DNA from: Lentinus brumalis
Lineage: Eukaryota; Basidiomycota; Agaricomycetes; Polyporales; Polyporaceae
Reading direction: 5' to 3'
Assembly: GCA_001792895.1 (NCBI GenBank)
Contig: MARA01000095.1
Location: 1 to 38,852, forward strand
DNA length: 38,852 nt
Below are positions 8,554-20,566 of this stretch, one piece after another. The translations under genes and the position numbers were made by a program. The notes below the pieces were generated by a model. It worked only from the letters and a program-made list of their open reading frames with translations. It was not told the DNA's origin and searched no databases. The first letter of the stretch is position 1, and each line of letters starts with the position of its first letter.

Positions 8554-11500
8554 CTACACGCTAACAAAGTCCTGAACCGGACGCTCCAACGGATCGCGTT
8601 CGCCCGATCGCAGCCTTGTTGCCCGGACGCCTCGTGCACTCGTGGCTGCACACCCCGACGATTGCCCAGAGCTCGACCGCGTCAGTCCTCTGGAGCTCGG
8701 ACGGCCAGCGTCGTCGACCGTGGTGCCAGAAACTGCTGCAAGGCGGACGGTGAGCACCTCACAATGAGCTTCACTCACGGCGAACTTACGCCCCACCCTC
8801 GCCGCCTAGATGTGCCTGTTGAAACGTCTCATCAGTGCCCGGAACTTGCAACGCTGCAGAGAAGATCCATACTACTCGCCTCTGCAAGCAGCTACGCTGT
8901 GCGAAGGCTTCGACATGCCGCGAGGGCGAATTGAACCACACGGACTATCTGGACACCGTCAGTCAACGAATTCCGTGACGCTACGCACCGGTGGTGAGCT
9001 GCTGCTGCAAGTTCGCAACTTTACTGCCAGTTGCCTTGCGCAGACGGGCGTTGAGATGGCAAGATCTCGCCGCCCCCTTCTCGATCTCCCTCCGAGCCTT
9101 CTTCGCGATCGAGTGAGGTCTTCTTGAGAGATGTTGCGGCCGACACAGAACTGCCAGCACGACCCGATGCTGCATCCTGGACGTCTTCCGCCGCCGCGCC
9201 GTGCGAAGTCCGAATAACCGGCAGAAGAGTAAATATCGCGCGCCGCAACGTAGACGGAGACGGTACGTACATCACTCTTCCCGGACAGCGTCCCCACAAG
9301 ATCTTGATCGCCGTAGGCGGTCCTCGAAGGCGACCTAACGGCCTACAGATGCCAGTCAATCAGCGAGCGGACATCATCTTACATGCAGAAGTCTCGTACC
9401 TTCGCGGTGCGCTCAGCAGTCGGAGCCGCCGCGCAAGTAGGACCCTGACTGCCCAAGGACTCGTCAATGGGAGAGGCGGGAGGACATGAAGCCCGCGGCA
9501 CAGAGGACACCGTCGCAGTTGTCGTCATGAAGTCGTCATTGCGAACGGGGGCTTCGCAACCAACGGACTTGGGAGAGGCCGCCAAGATCGATCGGGGCGA
9601 GGGGAAATGGGCAGCTCGGCGTACTGGTTCCTGGCAGCTTGCACTCAAATTACAGACCCCATCTCCGGCTGGAATGGACAGCAGAAGAACAAAGGTCAGC
9701 TTAGCGTCCGACACCGACTCGCCAAAGTAGTCACTCACCAAGTCAACAGATGTGGCGCCGGGGACACATCCGAGTCATCGGTACATGCCCGAGGCTGCCA
9801 GAGGAGTAGCGGCACAAATACTTGTATCAGTTCAGTACGTACATGCGGGTCTGCCACGTAGACGTGTACTCACAGGTAGCTTGCAAGCCGCGGCCGGGAG
9901 GCGCAACACGGTGCTCTGTGTCGGATTCTCGCCACATACGCCGTCCTAACCCAGACCGGTATCAGCAAAGAGCCACCAGTACAATGACGAGATACTCACG
10001 ATTCAGCTGGCCACGGGGAAGCAGTGAACGTCCACGTCTCGTCGCTGCTGCCGCGCGGTGCAACCGGCGCCTATCGGGACAGGGCGCGATCCACGATCTT
10101 CGAAGGCCGCGTCGTGTCTCTTCCGGTGTCCACCACCATACCGCCGTCGACGGACTCCCGCAAGTCTCTATCCCCTGCCTCCACCGCCCCTGTTACCCTC
10201 GCGGAGCCGGCTGTGTCACCTGCTGAAGCTGCAGGTACGTCAGCTCAAGTATGCCGCCTAGACGCGAACTATCTGGTACGTACCTCTCCACCCTCATCCT
10301 GCCGTGTTGCACGACAGTAGTCTGTACGCTGTCGTTGTCCGTCTTGACGTCGAAGAAGACATCGCGCTGCAAAACAGTCTCCAGGTCAGTTCTCATTCAT
10401 ACACGGCAGCAGAAGAGGTACGTACGAACTAGGGTGTTCTGCGGACGGTCGAAGACGAGGGACGGTGTCCAGGTATCACAACGCTGGCTGCGCGGCTTGA
10501 TGGATGGATTCGCTGGCTGAGGAGATCGTGGCTGGAGAGTTGAGACAGGCCAGGAAGGCGCCTCGCCCACGACGCGTGACGTCAGCCTACATCCGAAAGA
10601 GGCAAGTCGTGGGTGCGAGTGTCGAACGACGTGCGCATCTTGGCTTCGCCCCTGCACGATCTCTGCTTGGACTTGCTGCACATGGGCTCTTTGTCGACCG
10701 AAAGCGACCTGATTGAACCGCTCGGACACACTCGCCGTGGAACCTCTGCAGCCGGACACGGTGAGTGCGATATCGCAGAGTTCGTGTTCCCATCGGAAAC
10801 CCAATCTGCTACGCGATGTGAGTAGGAACAGACAGACTGGCATCAGGTACGTCCATGTACCTGAGAGAAGGCCCCACCCTGGGACATGTCATTTGCCTTC
10901 TCCGCCGCTTCCACACGAGGCGGCGAGGCGGAGGGCTCGGGCAAGACGCAGTACTCGACCCTACAAGTAGAACTGGTCGGTAAGTGCGTGACGAATGATA
11001 CTCAGCAGTAGCTCACCTTTTGAGTCCAACAACCGGTGCACACGAGCTTCGTTCGCTGGTCTGAGGATCGAGCGAAGACCGCAGATGCCGGCGGTTGCAG
11101 ATGAGGAGGTGTGCCGTTCTTTGCAGTGACAACCATGCTCGCCGATGCCCCGCCGTTCTGCGCGGGCCTTTAGCCGACCTTCAGCGAGCACACAGCGGCT
11201 TGCGATCAGTCTGCGACTAGCGATGTGAGGTGAGATGTTATCCGCATCAGTCATTAATAGGTACGCACCTTGATCTCTCGACGGCGAGTGCTTCGAGAAC
11301 GTCGTGTAGGAAGACCTCAGACTGACAGAAGCTTGTTCAAGGCCCTCCATCTCCAGGCCATGACCTTGCGAGCAAGAAAGAACGTCAGCCATTAGCCAAG
11401 GTGTACAGCTAATAACGACGCGCAGCGACATGTATCTGATGCTGTGGTAACTCACAGGAGAAAGACCCGGCCCGAGGCCAGCACACGCGTCGCCGCGTCG

Positions 11501-11783
11501 ATCTCGCCGATTCAGACGTGTTGAACGATATATTGCAAGGTTATCTTCACGCGTCCTGCACGTACGCGGCTAGAGACGAACTCGTAAGTGAGCGAACCGT
11601 GACAGTACGGGCGGGGCGGGATGCTCACCACAGACACAGCACTCCGTCCAATGTCAGCACGACCGACTGGCTGCCGGAGGACAGCACGGCGACGATAAGT
11701 GCGCTCGATACGCTCGACGGCGTGTAATGGGAGCCAGGTGGGGATAGGGTCGTGTAGGACGTGGATGGAGCAGACGGGGCCAT
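8554..11783 (-). CDS. Right minus-strand intron-dense locus, unidentified, possibly degenerate (copy A)
   Basis: No family is recognised. A minus-strand gene is supported by ten GT...AG segments, most with a CTNAY branch site: 11570-11628, 11365-11455 (ggctgac), 11217-11268, 10961-11016, 10809-10860, 10367-10425 (aactgac, acceptor ttttgcag), 10229-10283 (gctgacg), 9669-9738 (gctgacc), 9343-9399 and 8736-8778. A start in good context (caccatgg) is at 11783 and opens MAPSAPSTSYTTLSPPGS. A terminal exon ends with a stop at 8554, and AT-rich DNA that could hold a poly(A) signal follows near 8493-8504. Exon pieces such as DVFFDVKTDNDSVQTTVVQ, RVEAAEKANDMSQGG and RDTTRPSKIVDRALSR look like protein, but adjoining exons do not keep one phase and some contain stops. 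It may be one large decayed gene or two genes. The product would be Ser/Thr-rich. Confidence 0.4.
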
Positions 11784-12249
11784 GGTGACCGTTGTGGGAG
11801 AGGGCCGTGGGAGTCCCCGCTGTTGTTGCATCGTGCAGGATGCCGGGGTGGGCGGGGAGGCTAAACAATGTTCAGTATATCGGAGAGTGAATACATACCA
11901 GATTCAAATGGATAAAAGGAGTGCAAAGCAAACGCAAGGGCTGCATAGTACGAATAGTCTGCGGTGCGGTCCAGTATATTAGTGTTCTCCTCAATAGTCT
12001 AGGGAATAAGTATGCAGCGGCCGCTGGGTGAGGGATTCTGCGATAGGCGCAGTCCTTCTGAGCATGCGCGACACGACGGAGCGCTGTAAAACTTCCATGG
12101 TTATCCTGAGAACCGTGCTAACCCCGTTTGTGACAGATGCCCGTCCTGCCTGACCTGGCTCCTTCATTTCTGCGTACATGACTTTGTCCAGTCTTGAGCT
12201 CACAATGTCATATGCTGAAGGCTCGTAGGGCAATAGTATACCAAGCATC
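11784..12249. other. Spacer between units (copy A)
   Basis: No gene is supportable. The stretch is AT-richer than the rest near 11870-12000 and is the likely upstream region of the minus-strand locus that starts at 11783. It runs without any visible boundary sequence, target duplication or inverted repeat into the next unit. Confidence 0.4.
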
Positions 12250-14219
12250 GAGTCCTGCAGAGTGACAGAAGTCAGCGACCAGGAGAAGAAACCCTGAGCA
12301 AGGCGGTGCCACTACACGTAAATGATACATGCCCTGGCTTCGAGAAGCCACTGATCGGCGAATGTTGCTTCGCAGTCAGACTCCGAGAGAGGTAGTTCCA
12401 GCCACCTCAAGTTCCCAAGAAAATTGCAGGACTCTCTTAGATTTACCTGGCTCTGCACTCTAATGTTTGTTGGCTGAAAGCATCTGGTTTTGCCGTAGCA
12501 TACCTCTTGAGGGTCAGGACTCGGATGATGCCAATGGCCTAGGGAAGTGTGGCAGCAGGTCAAATGGCGGCGGACACTGTCAAGGCGGCTGCTCAAATTA
12601 GACCAGCTTCGATTTCTCGGTTAATGGGTAACACGTTGTGAGGTCAGGCCGCGATGAGAGCGTGCATTCTTCAGGCACGCTTGTCAGAATAAGTATCCTC
12701 ACGCCACTCGAGATGCCAGCAGTTTTGCCCGAAGATAGATTCGTCTCCACAATGTATAGTGCCCTGCAGAGTAACATCCTGCCTAATAACATAATACTAG
12801 AGTATTACTTGGGAGATCCGCAGCTCCAACGTCTTGTTGTAGAGTGAGGCAAGCTGGAAGCTAAAGGGGCAGACTTCAAGTTGCTTAGACTGGACTCAAG
12901 TCAGACTGTGTTATGATAAATGATAATAGAAGATAGACTCCTGAAGGTAACATCATGTACTCCTAAGGACCCAATGAGCTCCAATAAGCGATTCTGACAA
13001 GAGAGGAGCTGGGGAGCGATGCCGGAGTCCGCGTCGGAGACTCGGAGGTGGTGCCAGAAGCGGGCATGAACGAAAAAGGGAATCTAAGCGCTCTTCGAAA
13101 TCGCAACCTTCTGTGATAGCGCGCGGCCGCTCTGTGCTCAGATTGCTCTCAAACTGCTCGCCGCGAGATTGTAATCCATCTCAACTGCTTACGTAAGGCG
13201 TCTGGTATATATGCAGCGACGTATGAGCACCAATCATCTACAGCAACTGGGCAGGCAACAGGATGGTTGAACACCGCATCCCCTGAAGATACATCCATCG
13301 AACAACATCTCCTCACAAGAGTATTGATCTGATCACTCTAGCGTCCACATCCTGTGTAAGCATGTGCTATAGCAGATGTTCTGATACTCACAATAGCTCC
13401 GGAATTGCAGGAAATACGCGGAAATGGTCGCTTTCGAGGACCCTGTCCTCCTCCTTTCGTCCGCGGGCTCTACGAGAAAACTGTGAGCCGTAAATTGTGC
13501 ATCAGCTTCTTAGCGTCTATATTACGGTATACTCACACACTCATGCAGCCGAGACATTCTTCGCCCGTCTGAAATGCGCTAGTCTCGGTACTCTGCAACT
13601 TCGCCCGCTCTCGCCCTGTTTCGCCGTGTCGCCTTCTGGTTGGACAAGTCCTCCACCGTGCTCCGCCGTGCGAACTCTGGTCGTTCAACAAGTTAAGGTT
13701 CTGCCTCTCGTGACTTGGGCTGCAGAACATCTATAAGTACCCCGTCATCTCGACGACTCCCGGGCAACACCCCCATGCCCGTCCCAATGCCCGTCCGAAT
13801 GCCCGTCCCATGTGTGCCCCCATACCATCCTCCGTACCCGCCCGCATACTTGACTCTCACGCATACTGTTGCAGTTACCCTACACTCCCGACTACGCATG
13901 TTACTACCCACTCCTCTCGCCTTATCCTCGACTACATTACGCTACAGTGATCCTCGAGCACATACTCCGCCGAGTCCTGATCGCTCTACGACCCTTCTTC
14001 CTTCTCGTTTCCCTGATTGTCTTCTCTCTTTGGTTTTTCCACCCTCTTCGACATATCTCCTACCACGTACTTGTCCTTGTTCGTTCTTACCTCTTCGCTC
14101 TATCTCCTACTGTTCCACATACTCCCCCATAGGACGCGCTGACTGTGAGCTGGTCTACTCCCGCACACCCCTTGACTCTAACCCTCACCTACAGCCAGTT
14201 ATCTTCCACATTGTTGCCG

Positions 14220-15168
14220 CAGAGCGGTAGTAGAGGGTACGTCTTTGATGCTCCTCCATGCCTGTATTTCGACTGACTACCATCATCTTCTCGGTAGACT
14301 CAAGCCACTCATGATGCCACTCGAGCAACAAGGTATGTGCTTCGACCTGGGTTGCATCCGCTAACTCATCTCCTTACGGGCCAGGCCGCATAGTCGCATC
14401 TGCACCAATGTCCCGACTTCGCATGTACTGCGTTCGGCCTGAAGCTCTGTAGCATCTCGTGAGGTAAGCGCGATACTGTCCATGGCCGCCACTTAGCCTA
14501 CTCACAGTATTTACTTCCACAGTTGCGCCGTAGACCAGGTACGAGCCCGTTCGGCCTCATGTGCCCGTACAACATAGTGCTGACTTGCGTTCAGTCTTGC
14601 AGCGGCAGACTCGCCGGTAGCACTGGCACAAGCGTCGCAGCTCTCGATACTGCGAGCTTCCGGCGCGTTCGGTCTGCGAATTGCGGGCGCACACCACGGT
14701 AAGTGTCCGAACACGAGTCTTCAGGTTGTACTTTCATGACTTCAAGTCCTCTGACAGCATTCACTTGAGCACTACACGGCTACACGACACTGCTGAAACG
14801 TTGCGACTGCTACAGCTATCGCGGGAAACCGAGCTGATCTTCAGGTAATTCCACCCGTCGCTTTCGGTTCGCACGCATCGCAGGCTGACATGGGACTTCA
14901 ATAGAGCTCGTACTAGGTACTTATGACTACGCGACCGCCGGTAAGTGTTCGTCATATCAAGCAATACGCGGAGAGCGGAGAACTGTTTACTGACTACGAG
15001 TACTGCAGCTCAATCATCATGTCCGTCCTCCGGGAGGCCGGCGGCCTCCCACCGCAAGTCTTGTTCACGCAACCTCAGGACGAACTCCAGCCCGACGAGC
15101 AGCGACACGACCCTTTCACAACGCCACTCGCAATCCGGCGTCACGCTCGCAATGCGGCGACCAGATGA
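14220..15168 (+). pseudogene. Left plus-strand multi-exon locus, unidentified (copy B)
   Basis: This is the B version of the locus at 1979-3260 and is cleaner than A. Intron-like segments on the plus strand are 14237-14297, 14333-14384 (branch cgctaac), 14464-14522, 14539-14594 (branch gtgctgac), 14699-14757 and 14845-14904 (branch ggctgac). The exon between 14758 and 14844 reads openly (TRLHDTAETLRLLQLSRETE), and so does the exon starting near 15009. The exon after 14904 contains a stop in the phase expected from the previous one, so I cannot build an intact product. The upstream pyrimidine-rich leader also has a 171-codon frame (13715-14230), which looks like low-complexity translation rather than a real protein. 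Confidence 0.3.
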
Positions 15169-15270
15169 GTATATTCGTGAACAAGCAGTGGCTACGTACA
15201 CGGTAAAATCTCTCTCTACGCAGTTGGATGGCGGCCGCACGTCTACCTTTCTCGGGCAACGCGGTCCAGT

Positions 15271-15312
15271 GCACGCCGCACGCCGCACGCCGCACGCCGC
15301 ACGCCGCACGCA
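15271..15312 (+). repeat. Heptamer repeat gcacgcc, expanded allele (copy B)
   Basis: Five perfect gcacgcc units are followed by gcacgca. Copy C has the same length at 28832-28873; copy A has a single full unit. Confidence 0.9.
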
Positions 15313-15403
15313 CAGATGGCCTGCGCTGCGTCGCAGAAGCCCGGAGCACACCCGATATCCGCGGTGCGCTCCGGGCCTCTGTGTCCAGTGTCGCCCCGTG
15401 GTT

Positions 15404-16564
15404 TCACGATTCCTTGACCGGGCGGTGTGGATGTTTTCGCGGACCGCGCCGCGGTTCGGCCGCTGTACCGGTGTTGTAAGCCTTAGCCTGGAGCTTTGTG
15501 TAGGCCGCCGCAGCCGGGCTGTTTGTTGTCTTGCTCGACAGCTGCGCCGTGATTCGTGGGTCGCCGCCGACTTGGAGGTCTTCTAGCTTCTCCAGCCTCT
15601 CCTTGCTGTCACGGGGCTGCGAGTCGTGAGAGTTCTTGCCGTCGACGATGTCACGCCGCATCATTGAGCTCCGGGCGAGGTTGTCGAGCGTGTTCAGTGC
15701 CGTGAGAAGTCTGGACAGTCGGCGAGTGCGGCGGTCGCCCTGTCCGAGTATGGACCGCGCGGCCGGCGTGTCTGAGACTTGCGGGCGTGCGAGCCATAGA
15801 TAGCGTCGTGCTCGTTGCGTATCGTGCGTCGAGCACGATCGTCCTAGTCGGGGCTGGTTTCGGGCTGGGGAGAGCCGTTAGTAGTCCTCGCGGCCGCTGC
15901 CCGCCGCGCCGTCGCCGATCCCCCGAGCTTCCTGCATTCTGGCGACGGCGTCGTCGGCAGACACGCGAGGCGCACCCGCGCCGCGGTGATACACGTGTCT
16001 CCGGGCTCTCAGCGGGGCCAGAACGGCCTCGGTTGCATCTTGGGTCTTGGTGGGCGGCGGGCGCAAGCCCGGTCGACGAAGGCGATTTGACCAGTCGTCT
16101 TGAGCACGCTGCACCGCAGACGAGCCGTACCGGGCCAGTGGAGTCCAGAGCCATCATGCGAACTTGTTTCGCGGCGAACGGGTACGCGTTCCGGCCGGGA
16201 GAGCGGCTGCTAGTCCGGGGTGTCGCGAAGTCCGAGTCGCCATGAACGCGACGTGCACGACCTCCTCGGAGCGGCGCGAAACCTGGTGCAGACGATGCGT
16301 CAGTGTTCAGGATACCTGGGAGAGCAGGTTTTGTGAGAGTCGGGCGAGAGACGGGGGAGATATGGCCGGGACACCAACCTGCCCGGCAGCCCGCTCGGGC
16401 AAGCAGGCCCGACGAGGAGAATTTCCAAACTCGTCGTGCCGGCGCGCAGTGTGGCCGTACACAGTCTCGAGGACTATGACGCCACGTCTGAGGTGTTCTG
16501 CGGCCGGCCGGACACGGTGCGCGAGTGGGAGAGCCGGCTCGAGCGGTCGGGTGGCGGAATGCAA
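15404..16564 (-). pseudogene. Left minus-strand coding-like locus, unidentified (copy B)
   Basis: This is the B counterpart of 3276-4461. The terminal part (15404-15664) keeps KERLEKLED and SSKTTNSPAAAAYTKLQ, with in-frame length differences from A. A one-base insertion near 15770 and extra G bases near 15856 and 15872 shift the frame upstream. A run of five C at about 15921, four in copy C, adds another break. A 416-codon frame that spans the region (15651-16901) is a composite of wrong-frame GC-rich DNA and satellite, and I do not treat it as the product. Confidence 0.35.
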
Positions 16565-17560
16565 TGAAATCGCGTCCGAAACGCGATTTTGAGAACCGCC
16601 CGGAGCGGCGCGAGCGGGGGCTGCCTCGATGCAGAACGTTCACCGCGACTCGTCGCACTCGGTTTGACGGTGATAGGGCGGGATTTGGTCGAGATCTGGG
16701 GGTTCGCGTGGGCGGCGTCGGCCGAGGAGACGAGGTCGTCGACGTCGACGATGCGGCCTTCTCCAGCCGTGTCGACGGTGCAGGAGACGTCGCTGGCACT
16801 CGTTCAACGCGGTGTGGGTAGCTGGGAGGGCGGCGTGAGCGAGGAGCGCACGGGACAGTCGGTGCATGCCGCCGGGCGGGCAGAATGCAATGAAATCGCA
16901 CCTGGTAGCGATTTCTGAACCCGCCCGGATCGAAGCGAGAAGCGGCCGCTTCGATGCGGAACGTTCAACGTCGCTTGATGAACCTGGTTTCACGGCGATA
17001 GGGGGAGAATAGAGGGACTTTTCGAGGTGCGCGTGGGCGGGACTGGCCGAGGGGACGAGAATGTCGAGGCCGTCGACGCGGCTTTCACCAGCCGTGTCGA
17101 ACGCACAGCGGTGTTCGCTGGTGCTTGTGCGACGTACTGCGGCCAGCTGCTGAGGCGGCGTGAGTAGGAGGCGTGCCCAGAGAGTCGGAGGACGCGGCCG
17201 GGCGGGGAAAATGCAATGAAATCGCGCTCGCAACCGATTTCTCGACCCGGCCGGATCAAAGCGAGGGGCGGATGCTTCAATGCGGAGTGTTGAACGTTAC
17301 CTGTAGCACTTGGTTCGCCGGCGATAGGGCGGGAAGCGGGTGAGATATGGGGGGCGCGGGCGAGATGAGGAGGAGGTCGGGGACGTCGATCCGGCGTTCT
17401 CACGCTGTGTCGGGCTTGCATAGATAGTGGTCCAAGTCTGCAGGAGTTGTAGTAAGTCGTCGTGGGGTTGGTGAGCATGGAGGCCGGCCGGGAGGTCGAG
17501 GTCGAGGTCGGTGAGCTATGAAAACGCGCTTTTGACGCAATCCTCGACCGGCTCAGGCCT
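16239..17560. repeat. Satellite of ~320-bp degenerate units (copy B)
   Basis: The anchors are at 16239, 16561, 16887, 17213 and 17515, with spacings of 322, 326, 326 and 302 bases. The differences from A are small indels in the first three units, while the last part (from about 17235) is practically identical to A. Confidence 0.8.
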
Positions 17561-18990
17561 CGATCGACGCAAGGCACGCTCGGCCGGTTGCGCGGGGGGG
17601 TGTGGTCGTGTTTGGACGCATGTGCTGCGTTGTATAGAGAGAATACTGCGAAAACGTGAGCGAAGAGGTAGAGAATCGAGGATTAAACGACGCACACTCG
17701 GCCGTTTCGCTCACTTCGTGCATGCCCCGGTTCCTACGGGTCATGGGTATCATATCCGTCATGTCGCGCATGTTCGCGATTGCATGCGCAAGCGCAATGG
17801 GCAAAGTTTGTGGTGGGCGCGGCCGCGGGTGGGCATAGGACGGGGCGTGTTGAGTGCCTGTTCGAGGGGGATGATAGGCGGGTCTTTCGATTGCTTCATG
17901 GACGTGTGTCTGGCTGCTTGCGGTAGCACACGACGTGTTCATCGCGGACGCGATATGGCCATGGCGGGATACGGGGTCAGCAGCACACAACGTGCGGCAC
18001 GCACCTCGGAAGGATGTACGATGGGGCGGACAGGTGTCGCACTTGTGGGGGTCTCCTCACGGGCTTGCACACGCATGGAGATGGATGGAAGACACGTACC
18101 GATAGCTCTGCGAGCGGCACACCGTCGGACTCGACCTGATGCAAGAAAAGTGTATTCAGGTGCTAATACATGCGTTGAACGCGGGGTGGTACTCTCCCAT
18201 TCGCGACGTGGTGGACGAGCCCAAGGGAGAGCGACGGGCGGCGCGAGTGCTTGCTGTGCGAGGCGAGAGGCGAGAGGCGAGACAAGAGCGAGCCAGGAGC
18301 CAGCAGCGAGCCAGGAGTGAGCTGTCCAACTTGAAGGCGAGAGAGAGACGGGAGCTGAGCCAATCGCAGCCGCCCTCGTACGCCGCATCTGACGTCAGTC
18401 CTGGTCGACTGTACTCAGAGGAATCCCCCTTCCCTTCCCCCACTTCCCAGTCGATGTCGGACTTGGACGCGGTACAACCGACCCTCCACACATCCACTCT
18501 ACACATACCAGTCACCGTACGGTCATCCCAAGGAGGCAACAGGCGCATCAATACTCGTAAGCCAGTTCGCGTGGATTCACCGGTCACCGGTCACCACAGT
18601 AACCGGCAGGCGGCAGGCATCGAGTCAGGCTCAGGCTGAGCGCAAGTGCTCGTGAGTCACTGCCAACTGCCAAGTCGCTGTGCTCCTCGAACTCTCTCTG
18701 TGCGCTTCTGCCGTCCGACGATTCGGACGGCTTCATCAAGGTTTCATTGGCTGAGAGCGAGAGAGTAGTCGCGCGCAAGTTACCCGGGGGCTTGAAACTC
18801 CTTCCTCAGTCTTACGCGCGCGAGAAGCTCCCTCGCTTCTGCCACGGTCGGTCCCGCGTCCCATCACTCGCTCCGGTGGACACGCAAACCATGCACGGCG
18901 CGAATCGTCCGTCGTCCATACTTATATCTCTAATGTCCACCTGATGTCTTACATGACCATCCTGCTCCTTTGATACTCCCCGACGCCGCC

Positions 18991-20185
18991 ATGCGGAATC
19001 CGTTCCGTCGCACACCTGCGCCTCCAGCGTACGGCAAGGGGCAGGTCGTTCCCGAGACTAGAGCTTCGTGAGTACTTACACCCGTTGATCGCGCACCTCC
19101 TGTCGTTGGTCACCGCGTATCGTCCTAACCCCAGTGTACCTGGTGGCACCGGACTTCTCCGCCCTGTGGCCAAGTGCATAGTCCAGTCCACTGACAACAC
19201 ACCAACCAGACCGCTGTCCAGACTTCTCTTCTCATGGCTGGATCCCTTGCTGTCTGTGGGCTTCTCTCGCCCGCTGCAGGCTGACGGTACGCATACTTGA
19301 TCTCACCGCATCCCGATGCCTGCTCTGACGCGGACGCACCTCTCTGGAGACTTCTGGTCTCTGCCCGACTCCCGTCTCACGGGACGCATGACCGAGCGCG
19401 TAGAGGAGGAGTTCTACAAGCAGTGTTCCCCCGAAGAGCGTCCTGCAATCCTCCTTGACACTGGGCAGGCGTCGTCAGCCGACAATCGAAGCGGAGACGT
19501 GACGCGCCATGCGTCTCAGTCGTCACAAAAGGATGGACCGGAAGAGGAGACTGCAGAAGCGAAGGGCGCGGCTGCGGCGACACCAAAGTCTGAGCCGTCG
19601 CTTCTGAAGGCCCTTCATGGCGTGTTTTGGCGCCAGTTCTGGACAGCTGGTGTGCTCAAGCTCGTCGCTGGTACGTGGCAGCATAGTATATGGGTCCTGA
19701 CGACGTCGACGAGACCGTGTTTGGCAGATACTCTGAATACCACTACCCCGCTTGTCAACCAGCTCCTCCTCTCGTGGCTCACTGCTTCGTACGTCTACTC
19801 CCGTGCCAGCGACGTGGAGCGCTCGGTTATCCCAAAGCCGCAAGGGATCGGCTACGGCATCGGCCTTGCATTTGCTATCTTCGCTATGCAAGGTACGCAC
19901 ATACGCTGCTTCTTCCAGATACGCTAACTTATCTTTGACGACAGAGGTCTCCGGTCTGGTATGTAAACCATAGTGCGGCATCTACGTGGGTAGCAGAGGC
20001 TGACCACACACGGTCCCCAGATGCAAAACCACTACCTGATGGGTAGGTGCTTCTTCCATTTCAATTTTCGGTTTGGCTCAGCGCAGGACATGTAGTTGCA
20101 ATGACGAACGGTCTGTGCATCCGCAGCAGTATCATTGGGGCTATCTTCCGGAAGGCATTGCGGCTTAGCGGGAGACTCGGAGCGC
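18991..20185 (+). pseudogene. ABCC/YOR1-type ABC transporter, N-terminal fragment (copy B)
   Basis: Exons are 18991-19067, 19210-19286, 19350-19670, 19728-19892, 19945-19958, 20021-20042 and 20096 to about 20185, and all phases agree. The introns are mostly 52-63 bases (the first is 142) and each carries a CTNAY-type branch site. The spliced frame shows LLFSWLDPLLSVGFSRPL, then PSLLKALHGVFWRQFW, then YGIGLAFAIFAMQEV, then IRSSIIGAIFRKALRLSGR. These are the linker and the first helices of transmembrane domain 1 of fungal YOR1/MRP-like exporters, and a plasma-membrane or vacuolar location would be expected for an intact protein. After LSGR the expected conserved text is not found and only traces remain, in shifted frames. 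The rest of the domain and both ATP-binding cassettes are absent. About 255 codons remain. If expressed, it would give a stub ending in unrelated sequence. Confidence 0.85.
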
Positions 20186-20566
20186 GTATCAAGCACGCTG
20201 CACGACAGCGGGCGGACTGGCAGTGCGACTATGGCGGCGTGTGTGCCGGCGCGGCGGCGTGTGGACGGACACGGCTAGACCCCGGGCGGGCCGCGGGTGC
20301 GGTGCCTGTGCCATCCCGTTGCAGCAAGAAAGCGAAACTCAGGGAGCCAGGCAGTCAGGGACTCGGCCAGGCAGTCAGAGACTCAGCCAGGCAGTCAGGG
20401 AGTGGGACGGGGAGGGAGACGGGGAGGGAGGGAGATGGGGAGACGGGAGACGAGGACGGCACAGCAGGGGACGGAAGACGTGTATTTGTGTAGCTACTAC
20501 AGCGTGGAATATATTTTCTACTCTACAGACTGCCCCGCCTCGCCGTCGTCTGACCCCGCGACCCGA

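Larger units (their letters stand above)
1..12249. repeat. Tandem segmental duplication, copy A (diverged at its left end)
   Basis: The first base begins the same sequence (gagtcctgcagagtgacag) that recurs at 12250, 24264 and 37825, which defines head-to-tail units. Copy A is 12,249 bp against 12,014 bp for B. From 1 to about 5,240 it differs from B by frequent substitutions and indels, including a net extra ~360 bp around 2,060-2,640. From about 5,245 to 12,249 it is nearly identical to B and C apart from a cluster of small differences at 7,408-7,756 and a few isolated changes. The unit boundary is arbitrary, because the window simply starts inside the array or at its edge. Confidence 0.97.

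Noticed and set aside
10931..10950. GSGKT on the plus strand as a Walker A motif of the missing ABC domains
   Set aside because: The required glycine four residues earlier is absent, no Walker B or signature motif is near, and the local splice signals are on the minus strand.
12312..12596. 94-codon minus-strand frame in copies B and D
   Set aside because: Copy A has no such frame, its differences are not arranged by codon position, and the transposon interrupts it in copy C without other signs of selection.
12638..12847. 69-codon plus-strand frame and its 64-codon antisense frame
   Set aside because: Both are short and overlapping. Copy A carries a six-base gap and single changes that scramble the same region, so there is no sign of constraint.
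15651..16901. 416-codon minus-strand frame in copy B as an intact gene
   Set aside because: It crosses the satellite and mixes different phases of the coding-like locus. Copies A and C break it, and the apparent length comes from GC-rich DNA with few stops.
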